Assembly (NCBI GenBank): GCA_965248255.1
Contig: CBDFIW010000004.1
Span: forward strand, 620,001-684,000
Length of the DNA: 64,000 bases
DNA from: JAKZVK01 sp965248255
Lineage (GTDB): Bacteria; Acidobacteriota; Terriglobia; Bryobacterales; UBA6623
Reading direction: 5' to 3'
Shown here: positions 36,365 to 45,072 of the stretch, in pieces
How positions within the stretch are numbered: the first letter of the stretch is position 1
How the letters are laid out: each line of letters begins with the position of its first letter
Program-made: the position numbers and the translations under genes
The notes under the pieces: generated by a model
The model's database searches: none
What the model was told of the DNA's origin: nothing
Seen by the model: the letters and a program-made list of their open reading frames with translations, nothing else

Positions 36365-37947
36365 TAATGGGGCCTGGAAGCCGGTCTCGGGAGGCATGCG
36401 CTCGCCTTCGGGCATTGGCATTAACGCCGCCGGCGACGCTTTCTATACGGATCAGCAAGGCCGTTGGGTGCCGACGAATGCCTTGCATCACATGCGCGAT
36501 GGCGTGTTTCACGGCTATGTCGATGCTTTGAAACACTGTAACTTGCCCGGCGCGACGTTCAAACACCCCGGCCCGGTGCCGCAAGGTTTGTCGTACCCCG
36601 AAGCAGCGAAGCGAATCCCCCCGATGCAACTGCCGGCGGTTTGGTTTCCTTACCGCAAAGTCGGCATGAGCGCGACCGACATCGTGCTCGATACGGCTGA
36701 TGGAAGGTTCGGTCCTTTCGCCGGACAGTTTTTCGTGGGCGACTTTACTTTGTCGCTCATTAGCCGCGTCTATCTCGAGAAAGTGAAGGGAGAGTATCAA
36801 GGGGCATGCTTCGTCTTCCGCGAGGGATTTCAGAGCGCCGTGCTGCGCATGGTGTTTGGAGCGGACGGCTCTCTGTTTGCCGGTATGACGAACCGCGGCT
36901 GGAATTCTCTAGGCGCCCGCTCTTTTGGGCTGCAGCGTATGGTTTGGACCGGCAGGACCCCGTTTGAGATCAAGACCTTCGAAGCGCGTCGGGACGGCTT
37001 CGAGTTAAGCTTCACGAAAGAAGTGGACCGGGCCACCGGATCCGCGGCTTCTTCCTACCAGCTCAGCAGCTATACCTACGCCTATCACCGCAATTACGGG
37101 AGCGAGGAGATCGACACGAAGCAGCCGGCCGTCCGGTCCGCCACCGTCTCTCCCGACGGCCTTCGCGTGCGGCTCAAGATTGACGGACTGCGGGAGGCGT
37201 ACGTACACGAGCTTCACGCGCCAGGCGTCCGATCGACCGCCGGAGAGAAGCTGCGGCACCCGCGGGGTTATTACACCTTGAATCAAATCCCCGATTGATT
37301 CGACTCAGAGACTCTAGCCAATGGAGATTCTCGGAAGCTACCCCCAATAAGCGACCTCTACCATCTCTGGCAACTTCCGGGGACAATCTACGCACAGGTT
37401 CAGCAAGGTTCGCCACGGGGCAGGGAGGAAGTCAAGAACCGATGAAATCGAAGATTCTGCGCTACACCGGAGTGAAGACCACGGTGAGCTACGACGTCAA
37501 GCGATGCATTCACGCAGCCGAGTGCGTTCACGGATTACCTGACGTTTTCAACCCAGACCGAAAACCTTGGATCGAGCCTGCCCGTGCTGAGCCGGAACAG
37601 CTTCTCCACATCGTGACGAGCTGTCCCACCGGCGCTCTCCATCTTGAGTCAACCGATAGCGGACAGGTGGAGTCCCCACCGCAGCAGAATACGGCCACGA
37701 TAGAGCCGAACGGTCCCATCTACCTACTTGGTGACCTGGAGGTCGTCACACATCAGGGCGAGATCCTTCTGGAGGACACTCGCGTAGCACTTTGCCGCTG
37801 CGGCGGCTCTGAAAACAAGCCGCTATGTGACGGACGACATGCTCAGGTGGGATTTGAAGATGACGCCATCCTTGGCGCCATGTCTGGAGAGCCGATAGAG
37901 AGTGGAGGCGGTAAAGTTCGATTGACAACACTGCCGAATGGTCCAGT

Positions 37948-38528
37948 CCTGGAAGCGCATTAAAAAAAAGCCCAAAACGAAGGCCGTACGCTCGTCTTCA
38001 TCGACGAAAGCGGATTGAGTCAGAAGCCGCATCGCTGCCGCACCTGGGCGCCACGTGGCCAAACACCGGTGCTGCAGTTTAACTTCAACTGGGAGAAGCT
38101 TTCCGTCTCGGCGGGGCTGACGCTGCGTAACTTCTACTTCCGGCTCTATCCCGGTGCGATCGGCAAAGAGCAAGTGACCGACTTTCTCAAGGCGTTGGTA
38201 CGTCATATCGATCGCCCGCTGCTGATCGTCTGGGATCGGCTGCCGGCGCACCGTAGCCGCCTGGTGCAAGAGTTCATCGAACTCTCCGAAGGCCACATCG
38301 CAACCGAGTACTTGCCACCCTATGCGCCGGAGTTGAATCCGGTGGAATACATCTGGGCTTACTGGAAGCAGCACGAGTTGCCGAACGTCTGTCCGAAAGA
38401 CTACGGCGAGCTGAACGAGCGGGCCCGCAAGGCACTCCGCCGCATGTACCGCAAACCGCGTTTGATCACGGCCTTCTGGAAACAGTCTTCTCTTTGTTTT
38501 GACTGACTCTATATTATGCGGGAGTCAA
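37948..38528 (+). mobile_element. IS630-A copy 4, 5'-truncated
   Basis: It starts abruptly at CCTGGAAGCGCATT within the transposase gene and runs to the normal right end, followed by TA at 38529-38530. It holds the A8-G run and the complete second frame (to 38506, 163 codons), but not the first frame, so it cannot make transposase. Confidence 0.92.
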
Positions 38529-38530
38529 TA

Positions 38531-38806
38531 GTTCCACTTTTGACCTCTTTGGCAAGGTCAAATGGCGTGTTTCGATCGAGTTCGTCAGATTGAAGCGCCG
38601 GCAACGCCGCAGCGTCAGCGCTGCTTCGGCCCCTTTCACGTGGTTGATATGCAGCCCGTTCAAGGTGCAATCCTCGGAATCGACAAACAGCAAGCTATTA
38701 CGGCTATCGTGGGGACGGTAGTCGGGGTTACGGTCGAACACATTCGGACCGATGACGATGTTCGAGCTGCCCTCGACCAGTAAGTTATGCTCGAAGCCCT
38801 TCCAGA
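38531..38806 (-). pseudogene. right-handed beta-helix protein fragment
   Basis: A 276-bp open segment between the IS1380 and IS630 pieces reads VWKGFEHNLLVEGSSNIVIG, then SRNSLLFVDSEDCTLNGLHI and AALTLRRCRRFNLTN, the short repeating strands of parallel beta-helix (pectate-lyase-like) proteins. Both ends are cut by IS borders. The rest of the gene is not in the window. It is a passenger from another locus. Confidence 0.65.
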
Positions 38807-40470
38807 CCAGGATTACCGTTTTGGCCATCCCGGTACTGACAGCATAGGCGAGCCACGGCTGCGGTGCAACGTTTTCGCACTGCTTTCACGTTCGATCCTG
38901 CTTTCTTCGCCGGTCCGCCTTCAGATCGGGTCCGGTCAAGGCGTTCCGGCAACGCCAGCGGCCACTCTGCCGACACCGCTCCGACCTTGCCTCTCGGCAA
39001 CTCCCCGCTCCGGCTGCCCCGCGCTCGCCGCGTTACCCTCCGGGCACAGGCAGCGCCCAGATCCTGCTCAGCATGTCACCGAACAGCCGCCGGTTCAGAT
39101 GTCCCTGGGCCAACAGCAACCAGTAGTAGCGGGCATGTTTGACCAGACGGCCGCCGGTCTTCATTAGCCGCTGCTGCAAGCTCGTCAGCGACCAGCTCTT
39201 GATCCTGTGCGGCAGCCCCAGCCGCCGCCACAAGTTGCCCAGGTTATAGGCCAGCACGCTGAGTTGCAGTCGCACTTCGTTGGCCCGGAAGCGATGGCAC
39301 GACAGCCGCGTCCAGTGCGTGGCCTGTTTGCCTTCCTTGATCCACTGCTCGGCCGTGCCGCGCTTGTTGTAGAAGCGCACCACCGAGCGGCTTGGCAAGC
39401 GCAGGCTCGTCACGATGAATCCGACCCGCGGGAACAGCTCGCCCTGGTGATGTTCGACCTGGGCGACGATCCGCCTCGCCTGCGACCAACTCTCCGCCTG
39501 ATAGCGAAAACTCTTGTAGCGCACCAAGGGCTTCCGGGAGGGCCTTCCCGGCGGGCGAAACAAGATGTCTTCGATCTCCAATTCCAGGCTCTTGTTGGCC
39601 GGAATGCGAATGGCGTACTGCACTCCGCGTTTCTCCGAAGACTCATAAATCTCCGGCTTAGCAAAGGCCGCATCGCCGCGGAAGGTGACCTGTTTGCCCG
39701 CAGCCTGTTGGCGCTCGATCTCCGGCAGCAGCAACTCGTCCCAGTCGTCAGCGCTGTGCACATTGCCGGGACGCAGCTTGGCGGCCAGACAATCGCCGTG
39801 CTGGTTGAACAGCAACAGTGGGTGGTAGCAGATGGACTCGAAATGGCCGTTATAGGCGCTGCCTTCTTGTTGGCCATGGACGGGGCTCTCGGTGGAGTCC
39901 ATGTCGAGAACGACGCGCTCGCAGTCGTCCGTCGTCTCGGCTTGCGCGACCAACTCGCGGTTCACCGCCATCAATCCCAGCAGATTCTCCTCACTCGCGA
40001 GCAGCCCTGTCTCGAAGCTCTGTAGCCGCGAGGTGAGCGCCCCGCCGCGATCCCAGTTCTTCTGCGAGCCGATCAAGCGAAAGGTCGGATCGGCGGATAC
40101 TCGAACGGCGTCATTGAGGTCCTCGTAGCCGGCGAGTCGGCTGTAAACCGACTGCCGCAGCAGATCGGCCAGCGGGAACTTCTTGTTCAAGCCTTGTCGC
40201 GAGTCGCTGAGATGCTCCTCGATCAGCTTCCCGAGCCCGAGCCGTTCGTCCAACTCCCGAACCAGGATCAGCCCGCCGTCGGAAGTGACACGCGATCCTT
40301 GGAAATCGACTTTCAACAAACCGTTGAAGCTTAGCTGGAACGGCTTGTTTTGTTTTTCACCCATTGGGTGTTGGCCTCCATGGCGTCCTCATCGGGCTCT
40401 AGCCCCTATGAATAAAGACGCTCAAGGCCGCCGGAAGGTCGAGAGGTTTGAATCAAATTGGAAATGCGGG
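38807..40470 (-). mobile_element. IS1380-family copy A (complete, 1664 bp)
   Basis: Ends are CCAGGATTACCGTTTTGG at 38807 and, from 40470 on the other strand, CCCGCATTTCCAATTTG. Length and sequence agree with copy B at 48985-50648, which defines the borders by its own TTGGA duplication. Copy A has CCAGT on its transposase-start side only; the matching CCAGT is 0.9 kb away. Confidence 0.9.
39033..40364 (-). CDS. IS1380-family transposase (copy A)
   Basis: A 443-residue DDE transposase of the IS1380/IS4-like superfamily. It opens with FQGSRVTSDGGLILVRELDE and carries the acidic residues in VVLDMDSTESPVHG, VTFRGDAAFAKPEIY and GTAEQWIKEGKQATHWTRL. A typical IS1380 C-terminal block (LSVLAYNLGNLWRRL) follows. 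The reading frame is intact and the protein appears identical to that of copy B, so both are probably recent arrivals from one active source. Confidence 0.95.
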   Translation of the reverse strand: MGEKQNKPFQLSFNGLLKVDFQGSRVTSDGGLILVRELDERLGLGKLIEEHLSDSRQGLNKKFPLADLLRQSVYSRLAGYEDLNDAVRVSADPTFRLIGSQKNWDRGGALTSRLQSFETGLLASEENLLGLMAVNRELVAQAETTDDCERVVLDMDSTESPVHGQQEGSAYNGHFESICYHPLLLFNQHGDCLAAKLRPGNVHSADDWDELLLPEIERQQAAGKQVTFRGDAAFAKPEIYESSEKRGVQYAIRIPANKSLELEIEDILFRPPGRPSRKPLVRYKSFRYQAESWSQARRIVAQVEHHQGELFPRVGFIVTSLRLPSRSVVRFYNKRGTAEQWIKEGKQATHWTRLSCHRFRANEVRLQLSVLAYNLGNLWRRLGLPHRIKSWSLTSLQQRLMKTGGRLVKHARYYWLLLAQGHLNRRLFGDMLSRIWALPVPGG

Positions 40471-40668
40471 CCAGTGCTGTTCGAAGGCACCCTATCGGTG
40501 GAAGGCGTGGGCTCAAAGGAGGTCCGAGTTGCAAAGGGAGCCTTTTGTAGGTGCGGCGCTTCGAAGAACAAACCCTTCTGCGATGGAAGTCACGGCCGGA
40601 TCGCGTTCACGGCCGACTGAGGCCGCCCCGGCCCCAAAGGTCAGGCCAAACCCAACAGGAGAGAAAAC

Positions 40669-42503
40669 ATGGCGAACCGAAAGGTTAAACTTGTCCGACC
40701 TGGTGACGAGCAAACCACATGGCGCGGGGCTGGGGACGAGTACCGGGTGCTGGCGACCGGCGAAGATACTGCCGGCGACTACTTTATCATGGAAGCGATT
40801 GTGCCTCCCGGAGGTGGGCCGCCACCACACATCCAGACGCTCGAAGAGGCAGCCATTTATTTCATATCTCCGAAATCCAACCGGATTCAGCGCCCGAATT
40901 GGATAGAGTCAATCACCCAGGAAAGACGGCGATAGTCTCCCTTCATGGGTCGAAACGCCTTGTTCGCCACAATCGCCAGTCGGCGGCGGCGGTGGCGTAA
41001 TCGGCCCATACGTAGAAGCGAGCCCACAGCTTGTCGGAACCAGGGGTCCTCATTGCGTCTTCCGAGCTGCGCTCCGATCTGAAGCAAGCCGCGTCTTAAG
41101 CTCCTCGATGGTCGTGGCTAGAGGTGACGGCACGGGGTCGAGCGCTGCCGCTTCCCCAAGATACCGCAGCAGACCCTGGCCGGAGTCGTCGGGCAGTTTC
41201 AGTCTCTTACCGCGGTGGATCGCGAAGGCCTGATCGCCTTCAACAACAAGGCATGCCAGCCGGCGGCCATAGGATTCCGACAGTCCGACATCGATCAGGA
41301 TCGCTCGGTCCTCGAAGCGCGGCCACACCGTCCCCACGGTCACCGTATGACCCATCACGATGCGTTGGGCCCTGTGCCGTGCGAGGAGTGTTTCAAGGTG
41401 CGAACGCTCCTGCGCCTCGGGATGCAGGGCCAGCCCCCGGTACCAGAGCGGCCCCTCCTCGTCCACCACGATACCGGTCTCCAGCTTCTCGAGGTCCGCC
41501 AGCTCGTCTCGAACTTGCCGATTGATTTCCGCGAGGCTGAGATCGACAAACTTGGGGCCGATGCCACCGTGCAGGAAAAGGATGCCGTTGATCTTGACGA
41601 CAGTGTTGTGCCGCCGGATCCAGCGATTGTATTTTCCGTTTTGCTGAAAAGCTTCACGATGGCTGAAGTATCCCGGCGGATGCTTGACCTCCCACTTCTC
41701 CCGATAGGCATCGTCCAGCTTGGGAAGGCCTGACGGCAGCGGGCTCCTCCTTAATTGCTCAATGTGCTGCTCGTACAGGTTGCCCCGCCTGGCGATCGAC
41801 GCGGCTGTTTTGAACGCCTCGAACTCGGCTGGATGCACGTACCGCAGATCCCCGTAGATGTTCATCGCCTCGTGGTTGCCGATCAACGCATGGACCTGGC
41901 CCTTGGCCTTGCGGGCTTGCTTTTCGAGCTTCATGAGCAGGTCCATCACCTTACGCGAGTCAGGACCGCGGTCCGGAACGTCGCCTGTTTGCACGAGGTG
42001 GGCTCGCCCACCGATCCAGTTCTCTTGCTGGTCGGTCAGATCGGTCTGACGCAGCAAGGTCACGAATTGCTGATAGTCGCCGTGGACGTCCCCGATGGCG
42101 ACAATTCGTTCGACGCCGGTCCAGACTTCCTTCGCCGAGCCGGACTTGACAAGGCAGACTGCAAGCGCGAGAAGAGTCAGCCACGATCGCCGCGAAACGA
42201 GTTTCAAAACTATGTGGGTCACCCGTTCTTATCCTGGCACGTGTCGTCCTAGTTTATGTGCTCGAAGGCGGGGCGGTCTTCCGCGCCGACGGAGAGCGCA
42301 TCGTCGGTCAGCCCGCCGCCTACCTGAACATCCCCCGCTACGTGCCGCATCATTTCAAGAACGAATCGGATCCGACGTCTCGTATGTTGATGTTCTTTGC
42401 CCCGGCCGGAATTGAGCGCATGTTCGAGAGGATAGAGGCCGATCCAGACAATTACGCGGCGACTGCGAAGGAATTCCGAGTTGAGTTCTTGGACAAGGCT
42501 TGA
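40669..42503 (+). pseudogene. cupin-domain protein, split by a 1.4-kb insertion
   Basis: Pieces 40669-40860 and 42258-42503 rebuild one cupin if 40861-42252 and one TTTAT are removed: EEAAIYVLEGGAVFRADGER. The first part holds the beginning of the barrel and metal site (PPGGGPPPHIQTLEEA). The second holds the remaining strands (PAAYLNIPRYVPHHFKNESD) and ends FRVEFLDKA. About 146 residues, a small metal-dependent cupin of unknown substrate (quercetinase-like or sugar-binding relatives exist). ATG 40669 follows AGGAGAG, a strong ribosome-binding site. It lies 48 bases after the CDGSH gene. Confidence 0.75.
41050..42222 (-). CDS. secreted calcineurin-like metallophosphatase (Shewanella-like type)
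   Basis: A 390-residue phosphoesterase with a signal peptide (SWLTLLALAVCLVKSGSA). All metal-binding motifs of the calcineurin fold are present: IVAIGDVHGDYQQF, TGDVPDRGPDSRKV, ALIGNHEAMN, FLHGGIG and IVMGHTVTVG. It matches Shewanella-like protein phosphatases, which act on phospho-proteins or small phosphate esters in the periplasm. It lies wholly inside the segment that splits the cupin gene, on the opposite strand, so it may have arrived with that segment. Confidence 0.85.
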   Translation of the reverse strand: MTHIVLKLVSRRSWLTLLALAVCLVKSGSAKEVWTGVERIVAIGDVHGDYQQFVTLLRQTDLTDQQENWIGGRAHLVQTGDVPDRGPDSRKVMDLLMKLEKQARKAKGQVHALIGNHEAMNIYGDLRYVHPAEFEAFKTAASIARRGNLYEQHIEQLRRSPLPSGLPKLDDAYREKWEVKHPPGYFSHREAFQQNGKYNRWIRRHNTVVKINGILFLHGGIGPKFVDLSLAEINRQVRDELADLEKLETGIVVDEEGPLWYRGLALHPEAQERSHLETLLARHRAQRIVMGHTVTVGTVWPRFEDRAILIDVGLSESYGRRLACLVVEGDQAFAIHRGKRLKLPDDSGQGLLRYLGEAAALDPVPSPLATTIEELKTRLASDRSAARKTQ

Positions 42504-42582
42504 TGGGGCCAACAACAGAAGTTGACAAACCCCCGTTATTCTTGACAGCAAATCGAGCCCGGACCTTCTGGCCGGCCATTTA

Positions 42583-43676
42583 TTGACTCCCGCATAATAT
42601 AGAGTCAGTCAAAACAAAGAGAAGACTGTTTCCAGAAGGCCGTGATCAAACGCGGTTTGCGGTACATGCGGCGGAGTGCCTTGCGGGCCCGCTCGTTCAG
42701 CTCGCCGTAGTCTTTCGGACAGACGTTCGGCAACTCGTGCTGCTTCCAGTAAGCCCAGATGTATTCCACCGGATTCAACTCCGGCGCATAGGGTGGCAAG
42801 TACTCGGTTGCGATGTGGCCTTCGGAGAGTTCGATGAACTCTTGCACCAGGCGGCTACGGTGCGCCGGCAGCCGATCCCAGACGATCAGCAGCGGGCGAT
42901 CGATATGACGTACCAACGCCTTGAGAAAGTCGGTCACTTGCTCTTTGCCGATCGCACCGGGATAGAGCCGGAAGTAGAAGTTACGCAGCGTCAGCCCCGC
43001 CGAGACGGAAAGCTTCTCCCAGTTGAAGTTAAACTGCAGCACCGGTGTTTGGCCACGTGGCGCCCAGGTGCGGCAGCGATGCGGCTTCTGACTCAATCCG
43101 CTTTCGTCGATGAAGACGAGCGTACGGCCTTCGTTTTGGGCTTTTTTTTAATGCGCTTCCAGGTCTTGCGCTTCCAGGTGCGGATCCGCTCTTCGTTGCG
43201 CTCGCGCGCCTTTCCGGCCGGGCGTTGCGGGCTCCAGTCGAGCGCTCGCAGGATCTTCCAGGCGTGGCCTGCGTGGTATGCGACCCCGAACTCGTCTCCG
43301 GTCAGCCGAGCCACCCGCGGACAGCTCCACAGGGGCGTTGGGAAGCCGTGGGCTTCCGGGCCTTCCAGCAGCAGCGACGTCAGGCGTTCGCGTTGTGCGG
43401 CATCGAGGAGCGGCTTGCGTCCGGCGCGCCCGGCCTGGCGGAGTCCGGCCGCACCCTGCTCGCGGTATTGCCGCCGCCACTCACTGACGGTTTGGCGAGC
43501 GACGTTCAGCCGTCTCGCCGTCTCGGACTGATTGTGGCCTTGGTGGAGCAGCCGCATCGCTTCGAAACGGCGCTTCTCCAGCGCCTTGAAATCCCGCTTC
43601 ACACCTTTGGGGTTGCCCATACATATATAGATGCTCCACACTGTCAAAAAGTGTCATAATAATTTGCGGGATTCAA
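42583..43676 (-). mobile_element. IS630-A copy 5 (complete, 1094 bp)
   Basis: TA at 42581-42582 and 43677-43678. It lies between the cupin's end and the MFS gene; no gene is visibly cut. Confidence 0.95.
42605..43620 (-). CDS. IS630-A transposase (copy 5, frameshifted form)
   Basis: Two frames ending at 43093 and 42605, with A8-G between them, as in copy 1 (HAWKILRAL variant). Confidence 0.9.
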
Positions 43677-43716
43677 TAGCTTCGAGCGACCGGCCCGCAA
43701 TGCCCGTCGAAACACT

Positions 43717-45000
43717 CTAGCTGTTGATCCGGAGCAGGGGCAGCGACAGTAGCGCCCCGAGATAGATCAGTCCGGCCGAGACAGCAAAAGTCAGTTCCCC
43801 CGTCTGTTGGTAGAGCAGACCGCCGAGGACGAGACCGATAACACTCGCCAAGCCGCCGAAGCTGCCCGCGAACCCTTGCACCGCGCCTTGGTAGCGTTCG
43901 CCGGCGACCTTCGAAAGCAACGACAGCACCGAGGGCCACATCATGCCGTTCCCGAGAGCAAACAAAGCGGCGGCCGCGTAGATCGTCAGGGTGTCCCGCG
44001 AGAGCATCAACAGGAAGTTGGTGCCCAGGAGCAGGCTTCCGCCTGTGACCAGGACAGGGTCAGACCACTTTTTCGCCAGTCGAGCCAGGAGAGGTCCTTG
44101 TACGATCATCATCATCGCGCTCAGCGAGGCAAAGAAGATGCCGATTTGGGTTACGCTCCATTCGAGTTCGCCGGCCGCGTGAACGGGAAACGAAGTGTAG
44201 AAAAAGTTAAAACCCAAGAAGATCACGAAATAGAGAAGCAGCATCAACGGCACGTGCTGTTGCTTCAAGACGTCCGTCACCCCGGCCTCTTTGCCTTGCT
44301 GGACCTTGAAACAGTCCCTGTGCTCTTGCCCAAAGACTTTTCGAACACTGGCGCCTTCCTGGTTTCGGACCAAGGCGTAGGGGTTTGACTCCGGCAACAG
44401 AACGGCAATGAGGATCGTGGCTATAAGCGAGATGAGCAGTGCTGCTACGACGGGCAAGGTCTCACCCCACTGTGTCGCACCGAGCAAGCCCGCAAGCGCC
44501 GGACCGACGATAAAGCCAAGATTTGACGAGACTCCCATGCGGCCAAAGCTGCGGCTGCGGTCTTCCACTGAGGTGATGTCGGCCACGTAAGCATTGGCGA
44601 CGGAGACGTTGCCGCCGGTCAACCCATCCAGCGCGCGCGCCACAAAGATCAACCCGAGTGGAGCGGTCAAGGTGAAGGTCCCTAGCAGCGAAGATTCAAT
44701 CGAGGCGAGCGCTGTGGGGGGAAGCAGCAACGCAACCGTGAAGATAACCCAGGAAACGAACGTTCCCGCCTGGCTCAGGAACAGGATCCGCTTCCTCCCG
44801 TAGCGGTCGGACCACCACCCCAGTATCGGAGCCCCGATGAGCTGCAGCATGGGGTAGGTCGCTCCCACGAGCCCGTAGATGATTGCATTGCCGCCGAATC
44901 TCAAAACCAGAAACACGAGAAACGGCAAGGCAATGCTGAATCCGAGCGTGCCGATGAAATGAACAAGCAGTACCGGGAACAGCGGGGTCTTAGAGGGCAT
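43717..45000 (-). CDS. MFS drug/metabolite exporter
   Basis: A 427-residue major facilitator protein with about 12 membrane helices. The loop after helix 2 has the MFS motif A (GWWSDRYGRKRIL), and the first half is of the tetracycline/multidrug exporter type (FVARALDGLTGGNVSVANAY, GVSSNLGFIVGPALAGLLG). A cytoplasmic loop of about 40 residues (SVRKVFGQEHRDCFKVQQGK) separates the halves. It would export a small molecule using the proton gradient. The substrate is unknown, and resistance is only a possibility. It is intact between two IS630-A copies. Confidence 0.88.
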   Translation of the reverse strand: MPSKTPLFPVLLVHFIGTLGFSIALPFLVFLVLRFGGNAIIYGLVGATYPMLQLIGAPILGWWSDRYGRKRILFLSQAGTFVSWVIFTVALLLPPTALASIESSLLGTFTLTAPLGLIFVARALDGLTGGNVSVANAYVADITSVEDRSRSFGRMGVSSNLGFIVGPALAGLLGATQWGETLPVVAALLISLIATILIAVLLPESNPYALVRNQEGASVRKVFGQEHRDCFKVQQGKEAGVTDVLKQQHVPLMLLLYFVIFLGFNFFYTSFPVHAAGELEWSVTQIGIFFASLSAMMMIVQGPLLARLAKKWSDPVLVTGGSLLLGTNFLLMLSRDTLTIYAAAALFALGNGMMWPSVLSLLSKVAGERYQGAVQGFAGSFGGLASVIGLVLGGLLYQQTGELTFAVSAGLIYLGALLSLPLLRINS

Positions 45001-45072
45001 CGGAAGGACAGCGCCAACTGTCGCGCAGGAATGAGTCTTGACGGTAGCGTTCCTTCTCTAAAACGGCATCTA

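Larger units (their letters stand above)
34703..37298 (+). pseudogene. secreted beta-propeller (PVC-type sorbosone dehydrogenase-like) protein, split by IS630-A
   Basis: Pieces 34703-35270 and 36367-37298 fuse without a break when the IS and one TA are removed (CCT-AAT, Pro-Asn). The result is about 500 residues. It begins with a signal peptide (LVWALTMSVAPLATRAAS), then propeller blades of the PQQ/sorbosone-dehydrogenase type: VSGLALLPDDRLAAAIRKGE, ASGLHEPLGLAYKDGDLYLA, DTDTDGRADEYLTV, MRSPSGIGINAAGDAFYTDQ. Such proteins are usually paired with c-type cytochromes and oxidise a sugar or alcohol, or bind metal. Here the start overlaps the multihaem cytochrome by 4 bases, supporting a redox pair in the periplasm. 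Currently disrupted. Confidence 0.75.
37948..40470. mobile_element. composite block transposed with IS1380 (2523 bp)
   Basis: This block is flanked on both sides by CCAGT (37943-37947 and 40471-40475), the 5-bp size also seen at the other IS1380 copy. It contains, in order, the 3' 581 bp of an IS630-A, a 276-bp fragment of a beta-helix gene, and a full IS1380. The left terminus is not an IS1380 end but begins CCTGG inside the IS630 gene. Confidence 0.65.
37442..40620 (+). pseudogene. Fer4_19 + double CDGSH iron-sulfur protein, split by an IS1380 block
   Basis: Pieces 37442-37947 and 40471-40620 belong to one gene. Removing 37948-40470 and one CCAGT repeat rebuilds PNGPVLFEGTL in frame, giving about 217 residues. 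Order of domains: a divergent mono-cluster ferredoxin (VKRCIHAAECVHGLPDVF, LLHIVTSCPTGAL), CDGSH domain 1 (CRCGGSENKPLCDGRH) and CDGSH domain 2 (CRCGASKNKPFCDGSH). CDGSH proteins hold 2Fe-2S clusters by three Cys and one His, and take part in redox signalling or cluster transfer. The first piece now ends a few residues into IS sequence, so only the ferredoxin and first CDGSH could be made. Confidence 0.8.

Noticed and set aside
39207..40025. 272-codon frame antisense to the IS1380 transposase, also at 49430-50248
   Set aside because: A GC-driven shadow, duplicated with the IS.
43717..45000. MFS protein as a specific tetracycline-resistance determinant
   Set aside because: Only general exporter motifs are visible; substrate cannot be assigned.
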